This document shows, in pieces, positions 55,583 through 63,117 of a stretch of DNA of 64,000 nt. The position numbers and the translations under genes are program-made. The stretch is from Aromatoleum toluolicum (GTDB lineage Bacteria > Pseudomonadota > Gammaproteobacteria > Burkholderiales > Rhodocyclaceae): NCBI RefSeq assembly GCF_012911005.2, contig NZ_WTVS01000003.1, forward strand, positions 62,001 through 126,000. The letters are read 5' to 3'. The notes below the pieces were generated by a model, which made no database searches, had not been told where the DNA came from, and worked only from the letters and a program-made list of their open reading frames with translations. Every line of letters begins with the position of its first letter. Positions within the stretch are counted from its first letter, which is position 1.

Positions 55583-55918
55583 ATGCCACACATGACAGGA
55601 GAGCGCTCGTTGGCGTTTGTCAGCGGCCCCGTGCCGGAGCGCTTTGAGCGTGACGTGACCGCCTCGCCAGCCGAATTCGAGCGCGATCTGCGCAAGGCGT
55701 CGCCCTGCACGGTGGAAGCCGTCGGACCCGATCATTTCCGTCTGTGCGCCGGGCCGACCCGGCTCGACATCCATCTTGCCGCGCGCGGCGCGCGTCGGCT
55801 AGGCCTGCTTCAATTGCAGACGCTCGGCGTGCGTTACGAATTCTCCGGCGGAACCGAATCCGACCGCAGGGCCTTGCTCGTTCTGCTCGATCGCGCGATG
55901 CAGCGAGGCGGAGGTTGA
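55583..55918 (+). CDS. Small conserved-looking protein of the aor operon, function unknown
   Basis: 111 residues from the ATG at 55583 (or 103 from 55592). Sequence features: SLAFVSGPVPERFERDVTAS, a central HFRLCAGPTRLDIHLAARGA and a C-terminal GLLQLQTLGVRYEFSGGTES. It looks like a small alpha/beta protein without signal peptide or membrane segment. Codon use matches the neighbours, and it lies between aorD and tupB on the same strand, so it is probably translated and involved in enzyme maturation or regulation. I do not recognise the family. Confidence 0.6.
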   Translation: MPHMTGERSLAFVSGPVPERFERDVTASPAEFERDLRKASPCTVEAVGPDHFRLCAGPTRLDIHLAARGARRLGLLQLQTLGVRYEFSGGTESDRRALLVLLDRAMQRGGG

Positions 55919-55996
55919 CCTGGCTGATGAGGCCGCGGATGAGGCGGTTCCCGAGCCGCATGCGGCGCAGGGCTGCCGAAGCGCGGCGCTTGCGCT

Positions 55997-56713
55997 ATGC
56001 TCCGCCGAATGTACGGACTTGCCGCGACCTTCGCCGATGCCTTCGCTCTCCTCGCCACCTTCGATCACCGCGCGGTCGAAATTGTAAGCCTGTCGCTGCA
56101 GGTCAGCGTTTCGGCCGTGATCCTCGGCACCCTCATCGGTCTGCCCCTCGGTGCCTGTCTCGCCGTAGGCCGCTTCCCCGGGCGGAGTGCGGCGCTGGTG
56201 GTCATCAACGGGCTGATGGGCGCACCTTCCGTCGTTGTCGGCGTGGTCGTCTATCTGATCCTGTCGCGCTCCGGCCCGCTCGGCGGGCTGGGAATGCTCT
56301 ACACGCCCGCTGCGATGGTCGCCGCGCAGACCCTGCTGGTCGTCCCCCTGATGGCCGCCATCGCCCGCCAGATCATCGAGGATACCTGGCAGCGCTATGC
56401 CGAGGAGTTCAGGGCGATGCGTTTCACATGGCTGCAAAGCGTCACGACGCTGCTGTATGACTGCCGCCATTCCCTGCTCGTTGCCGTCCTCGCCGGACTC
56501 GGACGCGCCATGAGCGAAGTCGGCGCGGTGATGATCGTCGGCGGCAACATCGACCATGCGACGCGCGTCATGACCACCGCGATCGCGCTGGAAACCAGCA
56601 AGGGCGACCTGCCGCTCGCGATCGCGTTGGGCATCGTGCTCGTCGCGGTCATCCTGGTCCTCAACGCCGCCGCATTCGCGATGCGGGCGTGGGCGATGCG
56701 CAGGTACGGCTGA
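55997..56713 (+). CDS. tupB: Tungstate ABC transporter permease
   Basis: 238-residue inner-membrane protein. Hydrophobic segments include VSLSLQVSVSAVILGTLIGLPLG and INGLMGAPSVVVGVVVYLIL. It has the tungstate/molybdate-type coupling region QRYAEEFRAMRFTWLQSVTTLLYDCRHSLL, and ends near LGRAMSEVGAVMIVGGNIDHATRVMTTAI, a strong TupB/ModB-like signature. An ATG at 56009 is an alternative start. Next to aorABCD, tungstate is the expected substrate. Confidence 0.88.
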   Translation: MLRRMYGLAATFADAFALLATFDHRAVEIVSLSLQVSVSAVILGTLIGLPLGACLAVGRFPGRSAALVVINGLMGAPSVVVGVVVYLILSRSGPLGGLGMLYTPAAMVAAQTLLVVPLMAAIARQIIEDTWQRYAEEFRAMRFTWLQSVTTLLYDCRHSLLVAVLAGLGRAMSEVGAVMIVGGNIDHATRVMTTAIALETSKGDLPLAIALGIVLVAVILVLNAAAFAMRAWAMRRYG

Positions 56714-56715
56714 GC

Positions 56716-57429
56716 ATGTTCCCGCTGCGCCTGCATGACGTCCGCTTCCAGCCCAACGGCCGCAAGGTCCTCGACGGCGTCGAGCTCGAGCTGGGCGGCG
56801 AGGGCATCACGCTCGTGCTCGGCCCCAACGGCGCGGGCAAGAGCGTGCTGCTGCGCACGATCTGCGGCCTGCTCGAACCGACCGGCGGGCGGATCGACTG
56901 GGGCGGCGGCGCGCGCCCCCATCTCGGCGTGATGATGGTGTTCCAGCATCCGATGATGCTGCGCGCCTCGGTGCTGGAAAACGTCGCCCTTGCGCTCAAG
57001 CCCCACGGCGTACCGCGCATCGAGCGCCGCCACCGCGCCGCCCGCGTGCTCGATCGCGTCGGCCTGCTCGCACGCGCGTCCGAGAGCGCCAGACTGCTGT
57101 CCGGCGGCGAGCAGCAGCGCCTCGCGCTGGCCCGCGCCTGGGTGACCGCGCCGCGCCTGCTGCTGCTGGACGAACCCACCGCCAGCCTCGACCCCTCCGC
57201 GACGGCCGAAGTCGAACGCATCGTCCGCGAGATCCGTACCGACGGCACCCGCATCCTCATGACCACGCACAATCTCGGGCAGGCCACCCGCCTCGGCGAC
57301 GACGTCGTCTTCATGAGCGCCGGACGGGTGCGCGAACACGCCCCGGTGCAGCGCTTCTTCGCCCGTCCTGCATCCGACGAAGCCCGCCTGTTCATCCAGG
57401 GCGAGCTGCCGTGGCGGATGAACTTCTGA
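56716..57429 (+). CDS. tupC: Tungstate ABC transporter ATPase
   Basis: 237-residue ATPase: Walker A LGPNGAGKSV, Q-loop in MMVFQHPMMLRASVLENV, signature LSGGEQQRLALARAW, Walker B LLLLDEPTASLD and switch His in MTTHNLGQA. It begins 2 nt after the tupB stop. The periplasmic tungstate-binding protein TupA, which would complete the importer, is not encoded nearby and must lie elsewhere or be shared with a Mod system. Confidence 0.88.
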   Translation: MFPLRLHDVRFQPNGRKVLDGVELELGGEGITLVLGPNGAGKSVLLRTICGLLEPTGGRIDWGGGARPHLGVMMVFQHPMMLRASVLENVALALKPHGVPRIERRHRAARVLDRVGLLARASESARLLSGGEQQRLALARAWVTAPRLLLLDEPTASLDPSATAEVERIVREIRTDGTRILMTTHNLGQATRLGDDVVFMSAGRVREHAPVQRFFARPASDEARLFIQGELPWRMNF

Positions 57430-57434
57430 GCCGT

Positions 57435-58331
57435 TCAGTCCCAGTATGGGACCGGCCCGATGCGCTCCGCCAGATAGTCGACCAGCGTGCGCACCCGGTG
57501 CGGCACATAGCGCGTGCCGGGAAACACCGCGTAGATGTGCAGCTCGGTGGCCGAGTACTCCGGCAGCAGCACCTCCAGCAGCCCGGCGTGGACCGCCTGC
57601 GAAGTCAGGAAGGTCGGCTCGCGCACGATCCCCAGCCCGCGGATCGCCGCGTCGAGCAGGGCATCCCCGTTATTGGCGCGGAATCGCCCCTTGATCGGCA
57701 CCGAATACTGCTCCCCGTTCACGCTGAAGCTCCAGCCGAGGCTCGAGCCCAGCGTGTAGGTCAGGCAGTGGTGCTGCAGCAGCTCGTCGGGATGCTGCGG
57801 TCGCCCGTGGCGGTCCAGATAATCCGGCGAGGCGACCACCGTCAGCGAGCTGCAGCTCAGGCGGCGGATCACCAGCGACGGATCGATCTGCTCCGAAATG
57901 CGCACGGCGAAATCCATCCCTTCCTCGATCAGATTCACGCGCCGGTCGCTGAACTCGACGTCCACGCTGACTTCCGGGTAGGTCGTGATGAAGTCCGCAA
58001 CGAGCGGCATCAGGTGGCGCACACCAAAGCTCATCGGCACGCTGGCGCGGATCTGGCCGCGCGGCGCCTGCTTCTCACCCGCCAGGTCGCCCTCTGCCGC
58101 CTCGACCATCGCCAGGATTTCGCGGCACTTCTCCAGGTAGGCCGAACCGGATGAGGTCAGGCTCAGCCTGCGCGTGCTGCGCGCGAGCAGCTTCGTGCCC
58201 AGGTGTGCCTCGAGCGCAGCGATCTGCCGCGTGATCGCCGAGCGGGCGACATTCAGCCGGTCCGCCACCGCGGTAAAGCTTCCCGCTTCCGCAACGCGAA
58301 CAAACACTTCCATTGCCTGCAGGCGATCCAT
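57435..58331 (-). CDS. LysR-family transcriptional regulator
   Basis: 298-residue regulator. N-terminal winged helix-turn-helix: MEVFVRVAEAGSFTAVADRL, then NVARSAITRQIAALEAHLGTKL. The C-terminal effector domain includes the CLTYTLGSSLGWSF segment. It is divergent from an NmrA-like oxidoreductase gene 107 bp away, the usual arrangement for LysR regulators and their target. The inducer is unknown. Confidence 0.9.
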   Translation of the reverse strand: MDRLQAMEVFVRVAEAGSFTAVADRLNVARSAITRQIAALEAHLGTKLLARSTRRLSLTSSGSAYLEKCREILAMVEAAEGDLAGEKQAPRGQIRASVPMSFGVRHLMPLVADFITTYPEVSVDVEFSDRRVNLIEEGMDFAVRISEQIDPSLVIRRLSCSSLTVVASPDYLDRHGRPQHPDELLQHHCLTYTLGSSLGWSFSVNGEQYSVPIKGRFRANNGDALLDAAIRGLGIVREPTFLTSQAVHAGLLEVLLPEYSATELHIYAVFPGTRYVPHRVRTLVDYLAERIGPVPYWD

Positions 58332-58438
58332 TGTTGTCCTTGTCGCAACAAAGAGTTTGCTTGGTTCCGCTATTTTAGAACCAATCAATCCCATAAAGTG
58401 CGCCCATACGCTAACGACGCACCGCCAAGGACGACCAC

Positions 58439-59311
58439 ATGATTCTCGTAACCGGAGCAACAGGGCAGTTGGGCCTGCAGATCGTGCAGCAGCTCGCCGT
58501 GCGACTTCCCGGCGCGGGTGCCGGCCGGCTTGCCGTCAGCGTCCGCGACCCCGAGCGGGCCGGGGCGCTTGCGGCGCGCGGCATCGAAGTGCGCCGTGGC
58601 AACTTCGACCAACCCGAAGCCCTGCGTGCGACGTTCGCCGGCGCATCGCGCCTGGTGATCGTGTCGACCGACGGCCCCAAGGCCCAACGCATCGCGCAGC
58701 ACCGCAACGCGATCGAAGCCGCACGAGCCGCCGGCGTCGAACACATCCTCTACACCAGCTTCCTCGACGCCGACGCCGCGTCGCCGTCCGAGTTCGCACA
58801 GGTTCATGCCGACAGCGAGGCAGCGCTCGTCGCATCCGGCGTCGGTCACACCATCCTGCGCAACGGCATGTACGCCGACTTCCTGCCGATGACTTTCGCC
58901 GGCGCACTGAATTGCGGCCTGCTTCAGCTGCCGGCGGGGGTGGGCAGGGTCAGCTACCTGTCGCGCAACGAGCTTGCCGCGGCCATTGCCGCCGCAACGG
59001 TCGCGCCGCGGCTCGAAAAGTGCATCTACGAACTCACGGGCCAGACCGCCCACGACTATCACGACCTCGCCGCACGCGTGGGCACCGCAACCGGGAAGAC
59101 GCTGCGCTACGAATCGGTCGGCGAGGACGCCTACGCCGGCGTGCTCGAGGGTGTCGGCACGCCCGCCTGGCTCGCCCGCGCCATGGCCAACATGTTCACC
59201 GCCGTCGCTGCGGGCCGTCTGGCGCGCACCACCAACGATTTTGCTGCGCTGGTCGGTCACCCGCCCAAGTCGATCGACTGCCTCATCGCGGAATTTTTCC
59301 GCGCGGTCTGA
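58439..59311 (+). CDS. NmrA-like/QorB-type NAD(P)H quinone oxidoreductase
   Basis: 290-residue atypical short-chain dehydrogenase. NAD(P)-binding MILVTGATGQLGLQIVQQL at the very N-terminus, then VSVRDPERAGALAARGIEV and RRGNFDQPEAL. The C-terminus SLLGHPPKSIDCLIAEFF-like ends typical of the QorB/NmrA group. Likely reduces quinones or acts as a redox sensor. LysR-controlled by position; 38 nt before the cytochrome b561 gene, so it may be cotranscribed with it. Confidence 0.87.
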   Translation: MILVTGATGQLGLQIVQQLAVRLPGAGAGRLAVSVRDPERAGALAARGIEVRRGNFDQPEALRATFAGASRLVIVSTDGPKAQRIAQHRNAIEAARAAGVEHILYTSFLDADAASPSEFAQVHADSEAALVASGVGHTILRNGMYADFLPMTFAGALNCGLLQLPAGVGRVSYLSRNELAAAIAAATVAPRLEKCIYELTGQTAHDYHDLAARVGTATGKTLRYESVGEDAYAGVLEGVGTPAWLARAMANMFTAVAAGRLARTTNDFAALVGHPPKSIDCLIAEFFRAV

Positions 59312-59349
59312 GTGCTGAAACGAAAACAACAGGAACAGGGGGAAACGCG

Positions 59350-59892
59350 ATGAATGCTCCGGGCCAATATTCGAAACCGGCGGTAATCGTTCACTGGATG
59401 ATCGCGATCCTCGTGCTCGTCGCCTTGCCGCTCGGCTACTACATGACCGATCTGTCCCTGTCGCCGCGCAAGCTGCAGCTCATCTCCTGGCACAAGTGGA
59501 TCGGCTTCACGGTGCTGCTGCTGTTCATTCCCCGCCTGATCGTGCGCCTGACGCGGCCGGTGCCCGCGCCGGTCGACACCATGCCCGGCTGGCAGCGCGC
59601 AGTGGCGTCGATCACCCACGTCGTGCTCTACGCGCTGATCATCGGCGTGCCGCTCTCCGGCTGGATGATGAGCTCGGCCAAGGGCTTCCCCGTCGTCTAT
59701 CTGGGCCTCGTTCCGCTGCCCGATCTCGTCGGCAAGGACGAAGCGCTCGGCGACCTGCTCAAGTCTGCTCACGAGCTCCTCACGTCCGGTCTGCTGATCC
59801 TCGTGGGCCTGCATATCGCCGCCGCACTCAAACACCACATCATCGACCGCGACGAAACGCTGGTGCGGATGGTGCCCCTGCTCAAACGCTGA
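59350..59892 (+). CDS. Cytochrome b561-family membrane protein
   Basis: 180-residue dihaem-type membrane protein. Four hydrophobic segments with haem His candidates in AVIVHWMIAILVLVALPLGYY, SWHKWIGFTVLLLFIPRLI, SITHVVLYALIIGVPLSGWMM and LLILVGLHIAAALKHHIIDRD. It probably passes electrons between the quinone pool and periplasmic partners. Encoded with two YceI proteins, a common trio; YceI proteins bind isoprenoid quinones. Confidence 0.9.
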   Translation: MNAPGQYSKPAVIVHWMIAILVLVALPLGYYMTDLSLSPRKLQLISWHKWIGFTVLLLFIPRLIVRLTRPVPAPVDTMPGWQRAVASITHVVLYALIIGVPLSGWMMSSAKGFPVVYLGLVPLPDLVGKDEALGDLLKSAHELLTSGLLILVGLHIAAALKHHIIDRDETLVRMVPLLKR

Positions 59893-59918
59893 ACCGGATA
59901 GTCAAAGGAATACACCTC

Positions 59919-60512
59919 ATGAACAGCAAACGACTTCTTGCCGCCGCCCTCGTGTCCCTGATTCTGCCGCTGGCCGGCGCGGGAGCATATGCGGCGCAAC
60001 CAGCAGGCTCGTTCGACCAGGTGCTACCGGCCAAGAACCGTATCGATTTTGTCTTCAAGCAGATGAACGTGCCGGTCAAGGGCCACTTCAAGAAGGCCAA
60101 TGTCAATCTCGTCTTCGATCCGGCCGCGCCCGCGAAAACGACCGTTCGCCTCGACCTCGACCTCGGCAGCATCGACGCCGGCTCCGCCGACGCGAACAGT
60201 GAAGTGGTCGGCAAGCCCTGGTTCGACCTCAAGACCTTCCCCACCGCGACCTTCGTCTCGTCGTCCGTGAAGCCTCTCGGCGGCGACCGTTATGAAATGA
60301 CCGGCAAGCTCACGATCAAGGGCAAGACCCGCGACGTGACGACTCCGGTAACCGTCACGCAGAACGGCAACACCGCTGCGTTCGACGGTGGTTTCACCCT
60401 CAATCGCCTGGAGTTCGCCATCGGCGACGGCACCTGGTCCGACACCTCGATCGTTGCCGACGAGGTCAAGGTCAGCTTCCACGTCGAAGCCGAACGCCGC
60501 GCTGCGAAATAG
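59919..60512 (+). CDS. YceI-family periplasmic protein (first copy)
   Basis: 197-residue secreted lipocalin-like protein; signal peptide about 1-25 (LAGAGAYAAQPA). The YceI pattern KNRIDFVFKQMNVPVKGHF, then KPWFDLKTFPTATFVSSSVK, then LTIKGKTRDVTTPVTV, is clear. Expected to bind a long isoprenoid such as a ubiquinone. It differs from the second copy in the middle of the operon; both are single domain. Confidence 0.9.
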   Translation: MNSKRLLAAALVSLILPLAGAGAYAAQPAGSFDQVLPAKNRIDFVFKQMNVPVKGHFKKANVNLVFDPAAPAKTTVRLDLDLGSIDAGSADANSEVVGKPWFDLKTFPTATFVSSSVKPLGGDRYEMTGKLTIKGKTRDVTTPVTVTQNGNTAAFDGGFTLNRLEFAIGDGTWSDTSIVADEVKVSFHVEAERRAAK

Positions 60513-60568
60513 TCCCGAACCATCGTCTTTTCGAACCGTTTCGAATCATTCCCGAACCCAGGAGTTTC

Positions 60569-61150
60569 ATGATGAAGCAACTCAAGCGCCTCGCACTCGC
60601 GTCCATCCTCGCCGCCTCCGTCGCCGCCCCCGCCGTGGCCGCCCCCGAGACCTTCGATATCGACGGCTCGCACACTTTCGCGCGCTTCGCCTACAGCCAC
60701 TTCGGCTATTCGAAGCAGGAAAGCCGCTTCAACAAGACCACCGGCACGATCAAGCTCGACCGCGCCGCGAAAGCCGGCTCGGTCGACGTCGCGATCGACG
60801 CCAAGTCGGTGGATACCGGCTTTGAGATGTTCAACGGCCACATCCAGGGCGAGGACTTCTTCCACACCGAGAAGTACCCGACGATCACCTTCAAGTCGAC
60901 GAAGCTGAACTTCAACGGCGACAAACTCGCCTCGGTCGACGGCAACCTGACCATCAAGGGCGTCACCAAGCCGGTGAAGCTCGAAGTCACCTCCTTCCAC
61001 TGCATGGAGCACCCGATGCTCAAGAAGGAAGCCTGCGGCGCGAACGCCGCGGCCGTGGTCAAGCGTTCCGATTTCGGTGCCGGCAAGTTCGCCCCCCACG
61101 TTGGCGACGACGTCACGCTCGAGATCGCTGTCGAAGCGGTCAAGCAGTAA
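60569..61150 (+). CDS. YceI-family periplasmic protein (second copy)
   Basis: 193-residue YceI protein with its own signal peptide (about 1-24, ending AVAAPE). Motifs DGSHTFARFAYSHFGYSKQE, EDFFHTEKYPTITFKSTKLN and LTIKGVTKPVKLEVTSFHC match canonical YceI better than the first copy. A strong terminator follows, closing the operon. Confidence 0.92.
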   Translation: MMKQLKRLALASILAASVAAPAVAAPETFDIDGSHTFARFAYSHFGYSKQESRFNKTTGTIKLDRAAKAGSVDVAIDAKSVDTGFEMFNGHIQGEDFFHTEKYPTITFKSTKLNFNGDKLASVDGNLTIKGVTKPVKLEVTSFHCMEHPMLKKEACGANAAAVVKRSDFGAGKFAPHVGDDVTLEIAVEAVKQ

Positions 61151-61198
61151 TCCGGCAGTTCCGTCTCCATTGATCCCGCCCCCTGGGGATCACTTTCA

Positions 61199-61226
61199 CC
61201 ACCCCGGAATTTCGGGGTGGTTTTTT
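61199..61226 (+). terminator. Intrinsic terminator after the yceI operon
   Basis: CCACCCCG (61199-61206), 6-nt loop, CGGGGTGG (61213-61220), followed by TTTTTT. Strong rho-independent terminator 50 bp after the second yceI. Confidence 0.92.
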
Positions 61227-61250
61227 ATCCGCCGCATTAGGAGTTGATGC

Positions 61251-61496
61251 ATGTCGAACGAATCCGCAAATATCGCCCAGAAATCCCCCTACGCAGTCGA
61301 CATCGAGGCCGGCAAGAGCTACTGGTGGTGTTCCTGTGGCAAGAGCGCCAAGCAACCGTTCTGCGACGGTTCCCACCAGGGAAGCAGCTTCACCCCGGTC
61401 GAGTACAAGGCCGAGGACACCAAGACCGCCTACTTCTGCGGCTGTAAGCAGTCGGGCAACGGCGTGATGTGCGACGGCGCCCACCAGAAGCTGTAA
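61251..61496 (+). CDS. Double CDGSH iron-sulfur domain protein
   Basis: 81-residue small [2Fe-2S] protein. Two CDGSH motifs: CSCGKSAKQPFCDGSH and CGCKQSGNGVMCDGAH, each giving three Cys and one His cluster ligands. Probably cytosolic, involved in electron transfer or iron-sulfur handling. Monocistronic: it follows the yceI terminator and starts 25 bp later with an AGGAG ribosome-binding site. Confidence 0.92.
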   Translation: MSNESANIAQKSPYAVDIEAGKSYWWCSCGKSAKQPFCDGSHQGSSFTPVEYKAEDTKTAYFCGCKQSGNGVMCDGAHQKL

Positions 61497-61763
61497 ATCA
61501 CCGTTGTTCCGGCGCGGAACCGCACATCCGCGGGGCTCGTGACCGGGGCACATTCCCGTCTATCGGTCCACTTTTGGGGAAGTTCACCCGCAACATTCCC
61601 CTACTTGTGTGCAGTTGTAAGAACAGCCCGATCCGCTCGATGCGGGAGTGATAATTGCGCCACGAGCGCGCTCCGGCCTGGCTCCACTGCGGAATCCCCA
61701 GCCCGCAGCATCCGCAGCCCGCGCAGATTTCGCGCTCCGTCTCCATCATTTCGGGCTGCCAAC

Positions 61764-62285
61764 ATGAGACGTTGCGCCGCGGCCTTGGCCGCAAGTCTTC
61801 CGCTCCTCGCGCACGGCGCGTTGGTCGCCGGCGAGCATCTCGATCGCGCTGTCCGCAGCGATCCACATGGCGCCGAGCACTTCGGCGCCCAGCTCGTCCT
61901 CACCCCCGACGAGACGCACTTCCTGAAGGTGTGGCGCGTGTCGAATACGCCCCTGCGGCTCCCCGCCACGGCAACCGTCCGGCGCGGGTCGTCCGTCACC
62001 GCCATGCTCGTCTTCCAGGGATGTGCGAGGGATGCTTCCGGACGATGCGATGTCGTCGCCGACCTCGCACTCCAGGCGCCGGACGGAGGGCGCATCCCCG
62101 GGGGCTCGACGTCCCTGTGGTCCGCCGAGTCCGTGCCGGGGCGTCTCCATCTCGGCAACGGTAGCATGCAGGTCAGCTTCGATCCGCACGACCGTATCGG
62201 CCGCTACAAGGTGATCGCAACTGTCCGCGACCGCGTGTCCGGGCAATCCCTCGTCCTGAGTTCGGGTCTGCAAGTCCTCGAATAG
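61764..62285 (+). CDS. Exported protein of unknown function
   Basis: 173 residues; ATG at 61764 gives a signal peptide (MRRCAAALAASLPLLAHGAL) with a cleavage near VAG/EHL. The mature protein is beta-rich, with HFLKVWRVSNTPLRLPATAT, TAMLVFQGCARDASGRCDVV (a likely disulfide between the two Cys), LWSAESVPGRLHLG and a C-terminal GRYKVIATVRDRVSGQSLVL. The pattern suggests an immunoglobulin-like periplasmic domain. No family name can be given. It stands alone between the CDGSH gene and the cytochrome genes. Confidence 0.75.
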   Translation: MRRCAAALAASLPLLAHGALVAGEHLDRAVRSDPHGAEHFGAQLVLTPDETHFLKVWRVSNTPLRLPATATVRRGSSVTAMLVFQGCARDASGRCDVVADLALQAPDGGRIPGGSTSLWSAESVPGRLHLGNGSMQVSFDPHDRIGRYKVIATVRDRVSGQSLVLSSGLQVLE

Positions 62286-62709
62286 ACGCGGCGGCGTTGC
62301 CGCTGCGCTCCCCACGACGTCGAGACCTTCCGCATGGATGTTGTCGGAAAGCAAGGTGTCGTCCACCGATCGCTCTTGCTTCCCGCAGTGACGACCGTCG
62401 CCGGTTCACCGGCTGGCCGGGAGGTGACACCGGCCCTTCCGCATTACAAATTACTAATTAAGATTTGCTGCATATACATTTAATTAGCCACCAGTAATGA
62501 ACCGGTGCATGCGCAAATAAGAATCTTGAATAAATATGCGCCATCGTGTCAAGGCCTTGTGTTGTAACGAGGCAATTGTGTCCTTTTGTACGATCGTGTC
62601 GAACACCCTTCGAAAATTTGGGGGTATATTCCACCAGCAAAATGTCTGGAGGGAGTCCGTTCAGCTCCCGCGGGCGTTTGGATGCGTATATATTGAAAGG
62701 AGAATCAGC
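62286..62709. other. 424-bp AT-rich intergenic region before the cytochrome genes
   Basis: I see no supported gene. From about 62440 the sequence becomes markedly AT-rich for this window, typical of a regulated promoter. CTAATTAA (62454-62461) and TTAATTAG (62480-62487) form a perfect 8-bp inverted repeat with an 18-bp spacer. The ribosome-binding site of the cytochrome gene is AAAGGAGAA just before 62710. Confidence 0.5.
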
Positions 62710-63051
62710 GTGAAGGCACGAATTCTTGCGAGCATGATCCTGGTCGGATTGACGGCAGCCCTCGCGACCCCGGCTGCAATGGCTGTGGACGCCGACGCTG
62801 CCAAGGCCACCGCCAAGCGCAACGACTGTTTCAAGTGCCATGCGGTCGACAAGACCAAGAAAGGCCCGTCCTACAAGAAGATCTCGGCGAAGTACAAGGA
62901 CAAGGCAGACGCCGAGCAGAAGATGATCGAGCAGATCACCAAGGAACATAAGGTGAAGCTCGAGGACGGCACCGAAGAAACGCACAAGGTGATCGACACC
63001 ACCGACAAGGCCGAGATCAAGAATCTCATCGACTGGATCCGCGCTCAGTAA
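62710..63051 (+). CDS. Small periplasmic cytochrome c with unusual C-terminal part
   Basis: 113 residues from a GTG start at 62710 with a strong AAGGAG site. Signal peptide about 1-25. One haem motif, CFKCH (C40, C43, H44), followed by KTKKGPSYKKISAKY, as in class I cytochromes c. The distal Met motif usual in this class (MPP-like) is absent; candidates are M72, H80 or H92 in a charged insert with EHKVKLEDGTEETHKV. It lies 66 bp upstream of the multihaem cytochrome and probably transfers electrons to it. Confidence 0.85.
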   Translation: MKARILASMILVGLTAALATPAAMAVDADAAKATAKRNDCFKCHAVDKTKKGPSYKKISAKYKDKADAEQKMIEQITKEHKVKLEDGTEETHKVIDTTDKAEIKNLIDWIRAQ

Positions 63052-63117
63052 GGCGGCAAGAGATCCGGCGCGCATCGCCGTGGTGCGCGCCACTCATCAG
63101 CAAATCAGGGGGTTTAT

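Noticed and set aside
51384-55589. 1,400-codon open frame on the minus strand opposite the aor operon
   Set aside because: It is an antisense shadow of GC-rich genes: low-complexity RA/RV/HD-rich sequence, no domain, and the plus strand carries clear aor genes.
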